From JACPSX01 sp035288405 [NCBI: bacterium] (GTDB lineage: Bacteria; JACPSX01): a stretch of 6,540 nucleotides of DNA. Under the pieces are notes generated by a model. The model ran no database searches and was not told the DNA's origin. It saw nothing but the letters and a program-made list of their open reading frames with translations. Below are positions 6,199 to 6,540 of this stretch, piece by piece. Both the position numbers and the translations under genes were made by a program. Numbering within the stretch: the first letter of the stretch is position 1; every line of letters begins with the position of its first letter. The stretch spans positions 1 to 6,540 of the forward strand of contig DATEAK010000087.1 in the NCBI GenBank assembly GCA_035288405.1, in the 5' to 3' direction.

Positions 6199-6540
6199 CC
6201 CAACCGCGTTCGACTCGCACCCGACCAGTGGCCGACAGGACGGTGATCCGATACCTTGCTTGGGATCCCCCCAAGAAATAGAGTCCTCCGCTCAAACCGG
6301 ACAGGGATCCATCGGGTCTGAAGATGACCGTATCGCCGGGAAAGGTGATCGGATCCCCTCCCGCTCTGTTGAAAGCCACTGCGGTGGGAAGCTCCCCCGG
6401 AATCCCCTCCGTCATCCATCCAAGGATGGCATCCTTCTTCTCAATCTGGTAATTCGCCCGGTCGGCAGAGAAGCGTACGCGATACTGCAGGTTCGTCGAC
6501 ACAGCCCGCAACCGGACGTACTGAAGAGTCGAAGCTACGC
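6173..6540 (-). CDS. GspH/FimT-family pseudopilin, C-terminal part (5' end outside window)
   Basis: The reading frame is open to the right edge, giving about 121 C-terminal residues. The visible N-terminal side, LQYVRLRAVSTNLQYRVRF, matches the end of the long pilin helix followed by the first strand of the GspH globular domain. Later FNRAGGDPITFPGDTVIF and the closing ITVLSATGRVRVER, with a final GRVRV strand, are typical of GspH/FimT (Pfam PF12019). Such minor pseudopilins are inner-membrane proteins that prime or cap type II secretion pseudopili or type IV pili. The prepilin cleavage motif and hydrophobic helix must lie off the right edge. The TGA at 6175-6173 lies 22 bases before the ATPase ATG at 6150, so the two are surely in one operon. 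The tail GWGPYEPRSP is short and unremarkable. Family fairly sure; GspH versus FimT is open. Confidence 0.85.
   Translation of the reverse strand, partial: VASTLQYVRLRAVSTNLQYRVRFSADRANYQIEKKDAILGWMTEGIPGELPTAVAFNRAGGDPITFPGDTVIFRPDGSLSGLSGGLYFLGGSQARYRITVLSATGRVRVERGWGPYEPRSP

Overview
The window looks like core-genome DNA of a Gram-negative bacterium of moderately high GC. The valS-birA-coaX order, together with a GspE/PilB ATPase preceded by a GspH/FimT pseudopilin, suggests a deltaproteobacterial (Desulfobacterota, perhaps Syntrophobacter-like) genome. That placement is inference from gene order and protein style, not a database result.

Layout. Plus strand: the 3' part of valS (5' end outside the window) overlaps birA by an ATGA junction. 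After a 143-base gap filled by a short palindromic repeat cluster comes coaX. A second gap of about 108 bases holds a long, near-perfect inverted repeat, and then comes a membrane-anchored DUF218 (YdcF/SanA/ElyC-like) gene. Minus strand, converging on the DUF218 gene with only 19 bases between the stop codons: a GspE/PulE/PilB-type secretion or pilus ATPase, preceded by the 3' part of a GspH/FimT-type pseudopilin gene that runs off the right edge.

How they work together. valS-birA-coaX reads as a housekeeping cluster: charging of tRNA-Val, biotin loading onto carboxylases, and the first step of coenzyme A synthesis. The minus-strand pair belongs to type IV pilus or type II secretion assembly: the pseudopilin is a filament or assembly subunit and the ATPase powers assembly from the cytoplasm. 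The DUF218 gene has no clear functional tie to either group. It is bracketed by copies of one repeat family.

Nothing here demonstrates a novel system. The observations most worth checking are the two dispersed-repeat families in the gaps, one of which also lies in the 3' end of the ATPase coding region; a 9-bp perfect inverted repeat that would bury the ATPase ribosome binding site in mRNA; and two well-formed competing start sites for that ATPase.
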